A DNA stretch of 64,000 nt, taken from contig NC_133389.1 in NCBI RefSeq assembly GCF_047511655.1, positions 146,594,473 to 146,658,472 of the forward strand, in the 5' to 3' direction. A model generated the notes under the pieces. That model did not search any database. It was not told the origin of the DNA and worked only from the letters and a program-made list of their open reading frames with translations. This document shows positions 24,604 through 37,264 of this stretch, piece by piece. Position 1 is the stretch's first letter. Every line of letters starts with the position of its first letter. Source of the stretch: Castor canadensis (lineage: Eukaryota > Chordata > Mammalia > Rodentia > Castoridae). Position numbers and translations under genes: made by a program.

Positions 24604-24692
24604 CAAATATCTAGAAGAAAATAAAATAATATTGCCCATTTATCTGAACTCAAATATCTAGAAGAAAAATTAAATAATATGTCATTTATCTG
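24604..24692 (+). repeat. Diverged tandem duplication, about 47-bp period
   Basis: The segment beginning caaatatctagaagaaaa at 24604 recurs at 24651; both copies end catttatctg. They differ by several substitutions and small indels. Confidence 0.85.
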
Positions 24693-24959
24693 GATGCTTT
24701 CAAGTACACATTTGTCAAAGTAGAGTGAAATAGCAATAATTCAGATTTTCTTCTCTTCTGAGCTTGCTGTCAAATACTGTCAGGGTTTCAACTGTTTCCA
24801 AAAATAAGTTAATTAAACCAATTCACTGATCATTGTGGTTGTACTTCTTTTCTGCATTTAGTTTCCCCAGACTGACTTATTCTTGCCAGGTATTTATGAA
24901 TTTGCAATTTCATCTGAATACTTAGATTTTTGAAACTGACACTTCTATGACATAGTGAA

Positions 24960-25420
24960 GCTTTGCCAGTGGAATTTTAATTAGTTCAATCCTCTGTGAA
25001 CCATTTTGGCAGAATGCATGTGTCCTACAATGTCTGGGTATCCAGCTCAGTGGTTTTGCTTCTATAAACCATTCTTAGGAATTAACACAAAACTCAGAAC
25101 ATATACCTCAACTCTATAATGATTGTTCATATGGTCATTATACTATCCAAGTGAAAAGTAAGCTCAATATGTAATAGGTAGGTAAATTGTGATACAGGCA
25201 CTGAATGAGATGTTATTATCCCCCAAATTTATAATGAAATGAGAAAATTCTTGACTACAATGACAACCTCAGGGGCAGGCAGATAGCAGAATACAAAATG
25301 CTTTGCCATTGATTAAAAGACTATTGATTTTAATAGTATTTTTAAATGCATTTTTAAAAGACTGGAAGAACCATATCTTTAAACACCACTCTTTCTCATT
25401 AGAGAAAGGGTAAATGAATT
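24960..25420 (+). mobile_element. Ancient L1M fragment
   Basis: Resembles the ORF2 3' end of old L1: cctctgtgaaccattttggc, an attcttaggaattaacacaa segment and tatggtcattatactatcc. Highly diverged. Confidence 0.5.
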
Positions 25421-25569
25421 GTAGAATAGTCACATAAAATAATTATGCTTTAAATTAATTAACTTCAGGCCTGTAAGATAGCATGATGAAAGTTAGTATC
25501 TCAATGACCTATCAAACTACCTTTGATAGCTCAAAAGCAAGCTAATTAAGACATCAGATTACTTAGGCA

Positions 25570-25621
25570 CATATATATATATACATGTGTGCGTGTGTGT
25601 GTGTGTGTATGCGTGTGTGTA
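25570..25621. repeat. (AT)n/(GT)n compound microsatellite
   Basis: An AT run followed by GT interrupted by GC. Confidence 0.93.
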
Positions 25622-26164
25622 AATTAAGAATCTAAAAGAGGTAATGGTGAGAAACACAAAATTCAAGACAATAGTTACCTCCAGCAGGAAGACACAGGGC
25701 CAGAGAATCAAGGAAAAGACAATAGGTAAAAGGACAATTTCTTGCAATGTTCCACTTCTTGGTCAGGGCAGTGAGTCTTCTGCTATTCAGTCTATTATTT
25801 AATGATGGATAAGTGGAATAAAAAGATGGTCATGTATGGACAAATAACAGCAGTGCACCATAAACCAAGAATTATGATTCCTTCAGTTCTCACCACTATT
25901 AAAATACGAGCCTACAAGTGGCTTTTCCCTTTTATACATTCTGTAATTTCTATATTTCTGTGGTCACATAAATGTCATCTTTTTAAAATGTAAAAATAAT
26001 AAATCTATCTATAAAGCTTTCAGATTTAAAAAATTCAATAGATACATATACTTGGATCCAGATAAGCTAGACTTAGCAAATTTAGCTCAGGCAACTGAAC
26101 CAAAAGTTAGAATTTAATTAACACTAAGATGCAAACAAGTTTGGTTATATTATCTATGCTTGAT

Positions 26165-26420
26165 TTTTTTAAATTAGGATATATTCATTGCACAGAGGAG
26201 ATTCACAGTGACAATTCCAAATAAGTTTATATTGTAACTCTTACTGTCTCTCCCCTTCAACTCCCTCCCTGCCCCACTTAAAGCAGTTGCAAAAGATTTC
26301 TTTGTTCTATTTCATAAAAGTATATGAAGTCCATCAACCATTTACCCTCACCTTAATCTCCTTCATTCACCCTCTCTTCCCACCCCCCACACTGCACCTA
26401 TTTTATAGTCCCGTTAAGCT
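26165..26420 (-). mobile_element. L1 3' UTR fragment, minus strand
   Basis: Plus-strand text cattgcacagaggagattca, the C-rich stretch near 26253-26278, and taaaagtatatgaagtccat are a reversed L1 3' UTR like that at 45660-45900. Confidence 0.6.
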
Positions 26421-26544
26421 TGATTTTATATTCAGGTTCTTCCCTGAGAATCTGACCAAATTGAGCCCTAAATGTAAGTCTCAAAGAATTACATTTTCTA
26501 GTAATTACCATTATTATAATATAATATATAATTTAATAATTAAT

Positions 26545-26760
26545 CAATTATTTCAACTGTTTGCTAGGTATTATGCTAAGTGCTTTTCATCCGTGGTAAG
26601 ATTTAATGCTTACACTAAACATAATTACTAATATTATTTGACAGTTGAGAAAACTGAGGCACAAAGATTGGTGCTTTGTCCAAGAACACACAGCTGTTGG
26701 TAAACAAGGAAACTCAAAATTTGAGCTCAAACTTAATATGGATCAAACCTCCTACTAAGA
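26545..26760 (-). mobile_element. MIR SINE, minus strand
   Basis: Plus-strand ggtattatgctaagtgcttt, gagaaaactgaggcacaaag and caagaacacacagctgttgg are reversed MIR landmarks. Confidence 0.85.
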
Positions 26761-26979
26761 ACAACTAAAAAAAATCGTATTCATGCTGATCTCAATAAAT
26801 ACTTATGTACTAAAGTGGAAGAGTATTTGAGTCTGAGGTCCAGTATTAGAACCACGTGTGAAGGTAGATTTGGGGGCATAGCTTCCCAGGGCATGATCTG
26901 GAGAATGGATATGGGAAAAGTACAGATTCCAAGAATATTTAGAAGGCAGAATACCCCATGACTTGAGCTTGGGTGCTAG

Positions 26980-27220
26980 AAGCCACAGTTGATTAGATTT
27001 ACATCCTGACTTCAACGCCTGCTAGCTCTGTGACCTGGGAAAGTTACTGGAGTTCTCTGTCTTGGTTCCTATGGCCAGGAAAGGGATACTAGTAGTACCT
27101 GTCTCACAGAGACACTGTGTGTATTAAAAGAGTCCACCATTCACCTATGGACAGCATTTAGAGCAACACTTAGCACATGGCAGTTAAGTGTTGCTGTTGT
27201 AATTCTTGTATCTATTTTCA
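26980..27220 (+). mobile_element. MIR SINE, plus strand
   Basis: Contains gctagctctgtgacctggga, agttactggagttctctgtc, tagtacctgtctcacagag and agcacatggcagttaagtgt in MIR order. Confidence 0.85.
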
Positions 27221-27229
27221 TTAATCTTG

Positions 27230-28640
27230 ATTTTTATTCTCTGTACCTCTCTCTACCTCTCTCTCTCTCTTTCTACCCCACACCCACTCCATTGTATGGT
27301 CATAGATTACTCTGAATTATTTGTGTAATTAAACAGGTATAAACAAATATAGACTAGAAAGTGACTTTCATAATAATAAACTCACTTTTATGGTATGGAG
27401 TAGAAACTAAAAAATGCATATACTGGCATTGTTTTGTAGCCAAAAGGACATAATTCCAAGATAGGAGGTTTGAGTTAAGTCTTGACTCTGTTGCCATCTA
27501 ATCTTGAGTAAGTCTAAACTCTGGTCAGTCTAGCCTTCTGATCTAACATGTGGAGGTCACAATATCAGTATCATCTACTTGAATGCTTTCTTCTGGCATG
27601 ATTTGACAGATCTGTTCTGTCTTTCCAAAATTCATATTTATATTTAGTGAATACTTGCTCTGTGTTAGACTCTGTTGGATCCTGGACATGGAGGGTGGTG
27701 TGTGTGTATGTATGAGAGTATGTACATGTGCACACACGTACATGCACAGAATGACCAGAATGACTGAGGAGGGACAGGGAAGTGCAAATAACAATTTTGA
27801 AATTATGGAAAATACATCAAACACTCATAGGGAATATCACCTGTCATTTATCTTGGCTGTTCAGGAACAGATTTCTTTCTTTTTGATTGAAACATGTACA
27901 TATTTCCATCAGATTTTCTACCTACAATTGTTCACATCAAAAACGATTGGTTTGTATTTATTTTATATTTTTTAAAATTCCACAAACCTTTAATCCATTA
28001 AACATTTGCCCTGAATGTTGTTTGGTAGAAATTTTCTCACTGTTCATGTTCAATTATTAAATTAGATAGAAAATAATGACACTAGTCTTATTTCATGCTT
28101 ATCATCCTTGACATTTTCTATAAATAAAAACTTTGTTCATTGGCTGAAACCCTGTTTAATTACTATCCAAAGGCAGGATTTGGTATACCAATCCCCTTGG
28201 AGAAAAGAATGTGGGTCTCTAATTCAATTATAGATAGAACTGAACTCGATAGCCAAAGTCCCTGCCAGTAATAGCTTTGTAATCACAAATAACCTGGTGA
28301 CTCAGCATTTTAGTTTTGAGTCAGTTCAAAGGAAGGTCCACTTTGGGTCATATTAGCCATTCATTTGCCCATTTCTCCAAATGTTCATTTAGTGCCCACC
28401 ATATGCATGTCATCCACAGCAGTAAAGCCCACCACATTGACTAAGGCCATGCTAGATGGCATCAAACATTAAGATAAAGGTACCCTCTAGATCTTGGTAT
28501 TTAAATAAAGGAAGAGAATACCTGAAAAAAAACTTCAAATTTCCTTTGTGAACATATCATCAGGATATTTAGTGTTGCTTAGACAAAGCCAAACTTTTGT
28601 TTTAAATCTTGCTTCTCATGTGTAATAAAAAGAGAAAGAC
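27230..28640. other. Intergenic sequence, mostly unrecognised
   Basis: Short CT and GT-rich patches near 27240-27275 and 27695-27740. No gene is supported. Confidence 0.4.
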
Positions 28641-29335
28641 AAAGAGCCAATAAGCCCTAAAGAGATGCCTGGTCTCATAGTAATAAAAGAGGTGAAAAAT
28701 AAAACAAAGTACTATTTTTCTCCTATCAAATTAATAATGATTTGAAAATTGCTATACTCAATATTGCAAAGGTAGAAAAAATGGGAACTTTTACTTAGCT
28801 GATAGGCCTTAAAATATAATTTTTCCAAAAGAAAGAAAACCTATTTTGCATATCCTTTGACCTTAACATTCTTTTTTTGAAACAGGATCTTTCTGTGCAG
28901 TCCATGCTGACCTCAAACTCACAATCCTCTTGCCTTCTAAGTGCTGGGATTATAGGTACGAACCACCACTTCCAGCCTTGACATTCTATTTTTAAGGAAT
29001 TATCTTAAGGAAATTAAGAATGTACACAAAGATTTCCCTTCAAAGATAACAGTTGCATTGTTTTCAACAATGACTAGTTTTAAAATAGAAACGTCCAACA
29101 ATAAAGAGTAGTTAAGTAAAATAGATGCTATAGGGACAAAATGATACCACATGAAATCATTTAAAATAATGTTATGTTAGAATAGTTTGTGGCAAGAATA
29201 AATTTGTGATGTAGTAAGCAAATGAAAGAGGTAAACCAATATAGATAACCACATAATGATCCGAGTTGATTTAAATTTCTTCATTGTTTTCTGTAATTTC
29301 TAAGGTGAATGCATTTTCCACTTTAAAAAGTATCA
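28640..29335 (+). mobile_element. Ancient L1M/HAL1-like fragment, split by a B1 SINE
   Basis: Segments near 28740-28860, then ggaattatcttaaggaaatt and aacgtccaacaataaagag, follow the order of old L1 ORF2 3' ends. Confidence 0.65.
28873..28975 (-). mobile_element. B1-type SINE, minus strand
   Basis: Plus-strand text ctgacctcaaactcacaatc and taagtgctgggattatagg is a reversed B1. Flanked by a 12-bp duplication with one mismatch: ccttaacattct at 28861-28872 and ccttgacattct at 28976-28987. Confidence 0.92.
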
Positions 29336-29769
29336 AGATAAGATGGAATACCTTTAATAAGAAAGACTTACAAAATATAACATGTTTCCTTAATATCTAG
29401 ACAATTCTAAATGTTATTAAAACAGATACCAAAATTTACCTTACAATTTGTATTACTTTGTAAACTTATATTCTGCTAGGTTTTTTTTAATCAATTTAAT
29501 TCTCCAAATATAGAACATAGTATTTGTTGAAGGCACTGTAAAGACCCAGGATTCTAGAGCTCCCTCTCAGATGTTTTGTATAATACCTAAGGTGCTTACA
29601 CACTACTAGTTCAGTGAACAGCTGGGTTTGCAAGCCTGCCCATACGAAGTAATGGAACTGATAGGAACTGCAGACAGATGTAGGTAGTCATGTAGTCAAG
29701 TGCAAAGTGATAGAAGCAAAAATCAGGGCAGCTTGCATTTAATTCCTGTCTCTGTCCTAAATTGGCTGT

Positions 29770-30095
29770 TGCTATGGACTGAATATTTGTGTCTCTCCCT
29801 CCCACAATTCATGCGTTGAAGCCCCCAAAGTGGCATTTGGAGGTGAAGCCTTTGCAAGTAATTACATCAAGAAGGTGGTACTCCATGAATGGTACCAGGG
29901 CCGTTAGAAGATGAAACGAGGGCTCTCTCTCTCCACTGTGTGAGAGAGAGATAGAAGGCATGTATCTGAAAATCAGGTGCCAAATTGACTTTGATCTTGG
30001 AAACTCAGCCTCTGGAACTGTGAGAAATAAATAAATACCTGGCATTTAAGCCTCTAGTTTACAGTATTATTCTTAGAGCAGCCAGAAGTAAGTAA
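29770..30095 (+). mobile_element. Old LTR-like fragment (MLT1/MaLR type), fairly complete
   Basis: Begins ctatggactgaatatttgtg and runs through ggcatttggaggtgaagcc, tgatcttggaaactcagcc, ctgtgagaaataaataaata and a segment near the end, tattcttagagcagccag. The start and end match the usual ends of this family. Confidence 0.7.
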
Positions 30096-30099
30096 GAGA

Positions 30100-30245
30100 G
30101 CTCTGGAACTTTGGATGATTTACTTAACTCCAGTAAAACAGGGATAATGATAATACTCCTGCCAGTTTGATATGAGATTTAAGTAAGAAAAGGAATGATA
30201 GGGCAGAATTTCCATTTTGTACCTAGCAAATAATTATTCAACAAC
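30100..30245 (+). mobile_element. MIR fragment, plus strand
   Basis: Contains gatgatttacttaactccag, aaaacagggataatgataat and tacctagcaaataattattc. The text just left of the LTR fragment (29690-29765) may be the other half. Confidence 0.6.
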
Positions 30246-30396
30246 TTTAACTGTTATCAGTAGATTCATCACAAGTTGGTATAGTTGAAACCTACCCAGT
30301 CATACTTGGCCAAACCTGAGAATAAGATGTCATATAGCAAGATTGGTCAGCAACCTCCTACATTCCTCAATATTTCCTGAGGAATAGAAACTTCAG

Positions 30397-30485
30397 GCTA
30401 CACTGGGTTTGGTGGTGTATGCCTGTAATTCCAGCACTTAGGAGGCAAAGGCAGGATGATAATGAGTTCAAGTACAAGCTACAAA
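30397..30485 (+). mobile_element. B1-type SINE fragment
   Basis: Contains ggtttggtggtgtatgcctg, ccagcacttaggaggcaaag and gagttcaagtacaagc. The 3' part is missing. Confidence 0.85.
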
Positions 30486-30518
30486 AAAGGAATGAAACTT
30501 GGAAATGCTTTTGCCTAC

Positions 30519-30521
<3 letters not shown>

Positions 30522-30556
<35 letters not shown>
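30522..30556. repeat. (GT)n microsatellite
   Basis: A pure GT run of about 35 bases. Confidence 0.95.
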
Positions 30557-30558
<2 letters not shown>

Positions 30559-30706
30559 ATACTTGCTTTACAGGAATTTTTTGTTTTTTAAGTAGAATAG
30601 AAGAAAGGCTATGTCTACCATAGTTAATAAGGCAAAATCTTGGACAGTAAAAACTTCACTTTGAGATGCATGATTCTTTTTTTCTTCTTCAAAATGGTTT
30701 GAATGC

Positions 30707-30805
30707 TGGCCGGTAGAGTGGCTCACATCATAGGGTGCCTGCCTAGCAAGTGCAAGGCCCAGAGTTCTTGAGTTCAACCCCCAGCACAGCCAAAAAAACC
30801 AAAAA
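30707..30805 (+). mobile_element. ID-like SINE
   Basis: Contains ggtagagtggctcacatc, gcctgcctagcaagtgcaag and gttcaacccccagcac, followed by an A-rich tail. Confidence 0.85.
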
Positions 30806-30809
30806 ACAA

Positions 30810-32340
30810 TAATTTAGATGACACCTACTTTTAAATGGGAGAGTAAAATTCTCTGAGCATATTGGTGAATGTCTCTGAAGTCCAGGGGTGAGTTGTCTCT
30901 ACACAGGAGCAGCCTAAACTTTTCAGAGTGCTGACACAGGGAACATTACTGTTCTGTGTGGTAAAATAATTAACCTGCTAAAACAATAACCACTCACAGG
31001 AAAAATGTGGGAAAATTTTATTTAAGAGGGGAAAAGTTACTAAGTTCACCATCACCTTCAAATAGAATCAGTCATTTAACTCTAGCTTCATGTTCCTTAA
31101 GTAATCCATCCTCCCCACCCCCAGCTCTGTTGAGGGCAGGAAAGAATTTGTTTGCTTCCTAAGAAACACAAAAGCTCATTTTTCAGATCTTAAAAGGAGA
31201 TGTAATTTAGAAAAGGGATAACTACAAACAACACTTTCTGCTGAGAACAAAAACCAAAGCAAAAAAATATTTATGGACATTCCCCAGAAACCACTATGGA
31301 AATCTCAATGGAACTTTAATTCCTACAGAGGCTTTGAAGCATCAAACAGGGCAGGAAAATGAAAGGGTATTTGAAAAGTGATGGACATTGCATTCTCTCC
31401 TCAATCCATACCTCTATAGATTACAAAGACAGTCCTTATTTTTAGTAAAATTTACAGAGGGCAGTTCTGGACATGCATCCACAGCTCTGTACCAACATCG
31501 CTGCTTCATTGTGGATCCAAACCCACCAGAACATTTTGTTTGTCAAGAGTCATTTTGCCTTAAAATACATGCACATGGAGAGAAGGGAATGGGAATTGAA
31601 GTGGATAATGAGAATTTGAGCCGGAAAACAAGAGAAATCCACAAGAGGTCTCAAGGAGCATGCCATAAGAAAAGTTCCTTTTTAGCTCCCAGTGAGCTCC
31701 TCAGCAATTAGTGGTTTTTCTTGAAATGATAGCAATTGCAAGAACTGTGGCCAGAGACCTAGTGCTTGCCTACAGCATGGGAATATCCTTGGCCTCTGAA
31801 TTTTGTGGCACAAAATAAGTTTTTCAAATGTTTATGGACTTCTCCTTCAGTAATATATGAAGTAAGCAACAAACAAATGAAGAGTAAGAAAAGAAAAATT
31901 GTCTTTGATCGACATTTTATAGCTATTACAAAGTAAAGGCATACACTAATTCTATAAAGCACTATTTCAAACCAAGGAAATGTATCCAAGCTACCTTCCA
32001 AGAAGTAACTTAAACACTTGGAGAAATGAAGTCCAAAATAAAGGACTGTGGGACACTGGAGATAAAATGACTCTAATTTTCTGGCATTGCTCAAAAAAGA
32101 TATAATAGAGTGTCATGAAACACCATCAAACACTTCCAAAATCATCACAGTTCCCTAAAAGACAATCTATGATTTTAGCTTTACAATTTTCATGCTACTG
32201 CTAGGACAATTTTGTCCCCTTTCCCATAAAATGCTTGGTTATAAAAGAAATGCATGTTCATTATAACTGGAAAGCATGGGAAAAATAACACCTGCCATTC
32301 CACCGCCCAGGGCACTGACATGATTCACATATTGGCTGTG
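30810..32340. other. Intergenic sequence, nothing recognised
   Basis: Two open frames (31388-31711 plus, 107 codons; 31759-32094 minus, 111 codons) lack any domain I know and have no splice or promoter context. I treat them as chance. Confidence 0.4.
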
Positions 32341-32341
32341 T

Positions 32342-32790
32342 CACTCACTGTTATGTTTTGAATATGAAATGTCCACCACAGGCTCTCATGTTGAAGATGT
32401 GGCTCCTAATGCAGCAATGTTCAGAGGCAGGGCTTTGGGAAAGTGATCAGATCAGATCAGGAGGGTTCTACTTCACCAATGGATTCATCTACTGCTGGGT
32501 GCAAAGCGTGATGGCATTATTGGGAGGTAGTGGAACAATGATGAGGTGGGGCCCAGTTAGAGGAAGTAGCTTGGGGGGAGGGAGTGCCTTTGAAGGTTGT
32601 AGCCTGTCTCTGGATCCCTCCTCCCTCTCTCTGCTTCGGGCATGCCATAAGGCAAGCAGCTCTACTCTGCCAGATTCCTGCTGCCTCACCTCAAGCCCAG
32701 CTGATATGGAGGAAAATCTCAGAAGTCACGAGCCAAAACAAATATTTTTTTCTGTATTTGTCATAGCCATGAAAAACTGAGCAACACAGT
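32342..32790 (+). mobile_element. MaLR-like LTR fragment, plus strand
   Basis: Landmarks: ttatgttttgaatatgaaat, gcagggctttgggaaagtga, the C/T-rich block near 32615-32640, gggcatgccataaggcaag and aaaactgagcaacaca at the end. The 140-codon open frame at 32358-32780 lies wholly inside it and is not a gene. Confidence 0.65.
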
Positions 32791-33100
32791 CAGCTTTCCA
32801 CTACTGTGAGAAAATTCTGGAGATAAGCAACTTGTAGAATCAGAGACTTCAGTCCATGGTCTGCTTAGGGCCTGTGACAGCATGTGGCAGAAGAGGCCTG
32901 TTCACCTCGTGGCAGCCAAGTACTAAAAGAGACACAGGAAGGGGCCTGGATCCCAATACAGTCTGGAAGGGCATACCCTCAATGACCTATCTTTCTTCTA
33001 CTATGTATCTCTTTAAGGTTCCAGCACCTCCTGATAGCACCACAGTCCAGTGGTGCCTTAAACACATGGGCCTTTAGGGGATACTTCCAAATCATAGCAT
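32791..33100 (-). mobile_element. Related MaLR-like fragment, opposite orientation
   Basis: Begins gtcagctttccactactgtg and continues through cttcagtccatggtctgc, cctcaatgacctatctttct and aaacacatgggcctttagg to aaatcatagca. This is the usual reversed text of the family. Confidence 0.65.
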
Positions 33101-33550
33101 ATTGTTTACTTAATGCTTTCCTACATAGGTTTTTAGACCTAGCTGAGACTACACTGTGAATATAAGGTTTTCCCTTAATTCATCATAGAAATTTTCCAAG
33201 GTCATGGAAAAGCATTTTATAGTTATCATTTTGAAGGAAAGAAAATGTCCTAATTTGCTTAACTGTTTCCATCTTTTGTACATTGGTACACTCTAAATGT
33301 TACATTATTACAATTAATAAGAAGCTGTCCTTGCTCAAAAATGGAAGGATTGTACCTGATAATTATTAGTGTGTATATAGGTAAATCTCTATGCTGGGTG
33401 CCAAAACCAGATATTCTGATTTATCTAATATTTCTTTTCTTTGATGCAGTTCCTCAAAAATTAAGATGTCTTATCTCTACCTAGAATATGTATGTGATTC
33501 TTACAACTTAATAATAAAAAGACAAATCACTCAATTTTAAATTTGACCAA

Positions 33551-33640
33551 GGGGCTATAGGTATGGCTTAAGTGGTAGACAGCCTGCTTTGCAAATGTGA
33601 AGCCCTAAGTTCAAACCCCAGTTCCACCAAAAAAAAAAGA
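33551..33640 (+). mobile_element. ID-like SINE
   Basis: Contains ggtatggcttaagtggtag and gttcaaaccccagttccacc plus an A tail. Flanked by a short duplication, tttgaccaa, at 33542-33550 and 33646-33654. Confidence 0.85.
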
Positions 33641-33689
33641 TTAATTTTGACCAAATACTTAAATAGATACTTCTTTAAATAATATGTAC

Positions 33690-34465
33690 AAATGCCTATA
33701 AACACATTAAAAAAAGCTAAACATTCGTAGTCATCAGGAAAATGCAAATCAAAACCACAATGAGATACCAATGCACACTAGGATGGTAATAGAAAAAAAG
33801 ATAGGCAATAACAAGAATAGGGGAGGATGTGGAGAAATTGGAACCACTATACACTGCTAGTAGAAATTGAAAGTGACGTGGTCACTTCAGAGAAAACAAT
33901 ATGGCAGTTTGTCAGAAAGTTGATCATATAAGCCATATGACCCAGCAATTCTGCTTCTACCTACAACCCAAGAGACATGTGCCCTCATAAAAACTTGTAT
34001 GTGGATGTTCATAGCAGAATCATTCTTAACCAAAATGTAGACACAACCCAAATGTCCATCAACTAATGAATGGATAAGCAAAATATCCAGATAGTATACA
34101 TATTATTCAACAAGAAAAGCCAAGGTTTATTATTTATAAACCTTGAAAATGCTATGCTAAGAAAATGAACCCAGCCACAAAAGACCACTTATTCTATGAT
34201 TCCATTTACATGAAATGTCTAGCATAGGCAATTCCATAGAGACAGAAAGTAGATTAGTGGTAGCCTAAGGCTGAGAAGGCTAAGGGTATATGGGAAATGA
34301 CTATACACAGGTACAGGGGTTCTTTTTTGGGAAGATGTAAATGTTCTAAAATCAGATAGTAGGGATTATTGCATAAATTTATGAATATACTAAAAAGCAT
34401 TGATTTTATACACTTTAATGGGTGAATTGTATGGTGTGTGGATTATATCTTAATAAAACTTCTGC
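33690..34465 (+). mobile_element. Old L1M fragment: ORF2 end and 3' UTR
   Basis: Landmarks in order: gcaaatcaaaaccacaatga, gatgtggagaaattggaacc, atgacccagcaattctgctt, aatgtccatcaactaatgaa, and the terminal tatatcttaataaaactt. Frames are broken. Confidence 0.88.
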
Positions 34466-34612
34466 CTAAAAAGTCAGATCTCTAAGTACATTATTGAAAA
34501 TGTTCAGACATTGGCTCATTTCCATAATTTCAAAGCCATCAATAATAGGCACACACCATAATCTGGCAGTATAGCTTTCCTGGCTGTACAGCATGATTTG
34601 ATAACAAATTTC

Positions 34613-34667
34613 ATAATACATGAAGAAATATATGAAGAAATAATAATACATGAAGAAATATATGAAG
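34613..34667 (+). repeat. Short tandem duplication (25-bp identical units, 30-bp period)
   Basis: The 25-bp text at 34613-34637 recurs exactly at 34643-34667. Confidence 0.93.
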
Positions 34668-35479
34668 TTAGGCTTTCAGATTGTTGCTTCATAAATATCT
34701 GCTATTTTAACAACAGTTTACACTGTGCTTCCTGAGGGGAAACTACAGAGTTGTTTCTAAGAAAAATTAATTGAATTCACAGGCTTTTACTGAAGCTCAA
34801 ACCAAATATGAATATCCCCTATCCAGGAAATGGAATAAGATTTATTTACATTTGAAATTTAGACACATTGCCAAAAAATTGATAATTCTACAAATCTCAC
34901 CTATAGTGAGATTGTTTCATTTCTGCCCTTTCTAGGAATAAATGTAGTCTGGGCAATTTGACGTAGTTGGCATTCCTTTGTGTAACTTTCCGTATATATT
35001 TTGGCAGCTCACAAATGTCGCCTATATGCCAGTCACAGGAATGGGGATTGGACAGTGGAATAACTATGGAGGTGCATGAAGACTCAGAAATATTTCTGTG
35101 GTCACTTTTGGAAAAGCTAGTCTGCTATTGGGGATAATTTAAACTTGTAGTAGTCATTTTTATGTTTTCATGATGGTGTTTCAGGAGACTTTCATAACAG
35201 GGAGAAGAACTGAATACCAAAATTCAAGGAAGTAGGAAGAAAGCATGAATAAAAGAAGGAAATGAGGTGCTTACCCAGGAAAAGATGTGTTTCACTCACC
35301 AACAATCCTGTAGCTACCCAGAAACATCTCAGTGTCCACCCCAACACCCAGAGAAGCAATTAACCTCTTGGTGGAAAGGAATGGTGGGAGTTCTATAGAA
35401 ACAAGGATTCTAAATTCCTTCCATTGTACATCCAATTACTTCCCTCTATCCTATGGTATCTCTCTTAAGAAAAAAAAAA

Positions 35480-35655
35480 AGAAAAAGAAAATGTGAAAGT
35501 AGAAGGGGGACTATTGGAAAGAAGAAGGGGCAGAGGGAATAAGAGAGTGATAGGGGAATGAACATTACCCAAATACGTCACATGCACGTATGAAAATGTC
35601 ATAATGAAGCCCATTATTTTCTATGATTAACACATGCTAATTAAAATATTTTAAA
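35480..35655 (+). mobile_element. L1 3' UTR fragment
   Basis: A purine-rich stretch, then cacatgcacgtatgaaaatg, taatgaagcccattattttc and an ending near acacatgctaattaaaat. This resembles the tail at 13585-13725. Confidence 0.65.
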
Positions 35656-35658
35656 TAA

Positions 35659-35760
35659 GAATTAGGACTATGGCTCAAGTGGTACAATGCTTACCTAGCA
35701 AGCACAAGTCCTGGAATTCAGTCCCCAGTACCACCAATAAATAAATAAAAAGTAAATAAA
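35659..35760 (+). mobile_element. ID-like SINE with a (TAAA)n tail
   Basis: Contains ggactatggctcaagtggta, cttacctagcaagcacaag and cagtccccagtaccacc, ending in TAAA units. Confidence 0.85.
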
Positions 35761-36702
35761 TAAAATAAAAATAAAAAGCTAGGATCCTAATAACATAGAC
35801 CAAACTGAATTCATCTCCCCCACAAACCTGTTCCTCTTTCAGCGTTCTCTACATTCCTAAGTAGACAACCATGGAAATGGTGGTTTTAAAATAAACCCCT
35901 GGAAAACCACCCTTTATGTGCTCCCTCATCTTATATATCCAAATATTTAGGAAACTACCAGCTCTACCTCTCTAGGTTCACTGGAGTCCCTCCATTTCTC
36001 TCCACTGTCCTCTTGTCTAGACAACTGAAATGGTTCTCCTAAGTGTTGTATCTGCCTTCGGACTTGGCCCCTGTCAACCCATGCTCCAAACAGCACCCAA
36101 ATAATACTCTTCAAAGCACAAAATATGATTATGTCAAGCCTGACATTAAAACTCTTTAGTAAGGAACCCAATGGCCTTCAGATAAGAGCCAGGCTTGTAA
36201 ACAGGATCCCTGCGTACATCTCCAGTCTCTTGTCTCCTTCTTGAGAAGTCTTTCATTCTCTTCAATGAGCCCGGCATTTTCTGTCTCAGAGCTAATGGCT
36301 ATTCTTACTTGGAGTAGGTGTTCCAATGAAAGTTATCTTTACAAAACATTTTTCTTTTTTTTTTTTTTCTGATTTGAAAGAATGTTTATTGGAGAAAATA
36401 TGGACACTATAGGGCAGAAAATTTCCAAATCACCCTTCATCCTACCACCCAGAAAGAACATATGATACTGCATTTTTGTAGAATTAATTCTATTAAAACA
36501 CATACATTCATGCATATTGAAGCAGAGTCAATTGGTATATAACGTAATGTTCTTTCCCTTTAAAATATGTCATTATCCTCTTGATATGATTAAATAGTCT
36601 TTCACAATATAAGTTCCAAGGGTTATCAACTATCCCATACTTTTGCCAAAATTTATTAACGACCCCCATTTATAATATCCACTATTACGAACAAGATACA
36701 AC

Positions 36703-36790
36703 AGGCCTGGGGATGTAGCTCAGTAGTAGGCTTGCCTAGCATGCACGAGACCCCAGGTTAGATCTCCAGCACTGCAAATAACTAACTAAA
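36703..36790 (+). mobile_element. ID SINE
   Basis: Contains gcctggggatgtagctcagt, cttgcctagcatgcacgag and gatctccagcactgc, followed by a short A-rich tail. Confidence 0.88.
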
Positions 36791-37264
36791 TAAAGCTAAC
36801 AAGATATGTGATAAACATTCTTATAGAAAAATGTTTGTGATCATCTGCCATAATTTCCTCAAGCTGCATTATTAGAAGTGGAGTTGCTTGGTCAGTGGTA
36901 CAAAACATTTTTCTTATAAAGAACTACAGAAGACCAATACCAATTTCTTCCTCATATAGAGCAAATTGTGTGTGAATATAGGTAATCTGTCCAATATCTA
37001 CGTATATGTAGTACAAATGCGTCACCAGGAAACATTTTAGTGAATTGTTCATGTTTCTCTCTTTCAATTAGCAAACCTTTACCACATTCTGTAATGCAAT
37101 AAATATTGCAGTTTAGAATAGTCTATTCTAAATTTCTTTGGCATATTTTTTCAGTTTTTAGTTTTACATACTTAAGTTAACATTTTAATCCCAATTTCTA
37201 AAAGATGAAACATTTCAAACACTCTAGTGTTTAAATCAATACTGGAAATTTTAGTTTGAATTTG

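Noticed and set aside
31388..32094. Frames of 107 and 111 codons
   Set aside because: No recognisable domain, no splice signals tied to them and AT-rich composition. Chance is the simplest reading.
32358..32780. 140-codon plus-strand open frame
   Set aside because: It lies wholly inside an LTR-like repeat and shows no domain.
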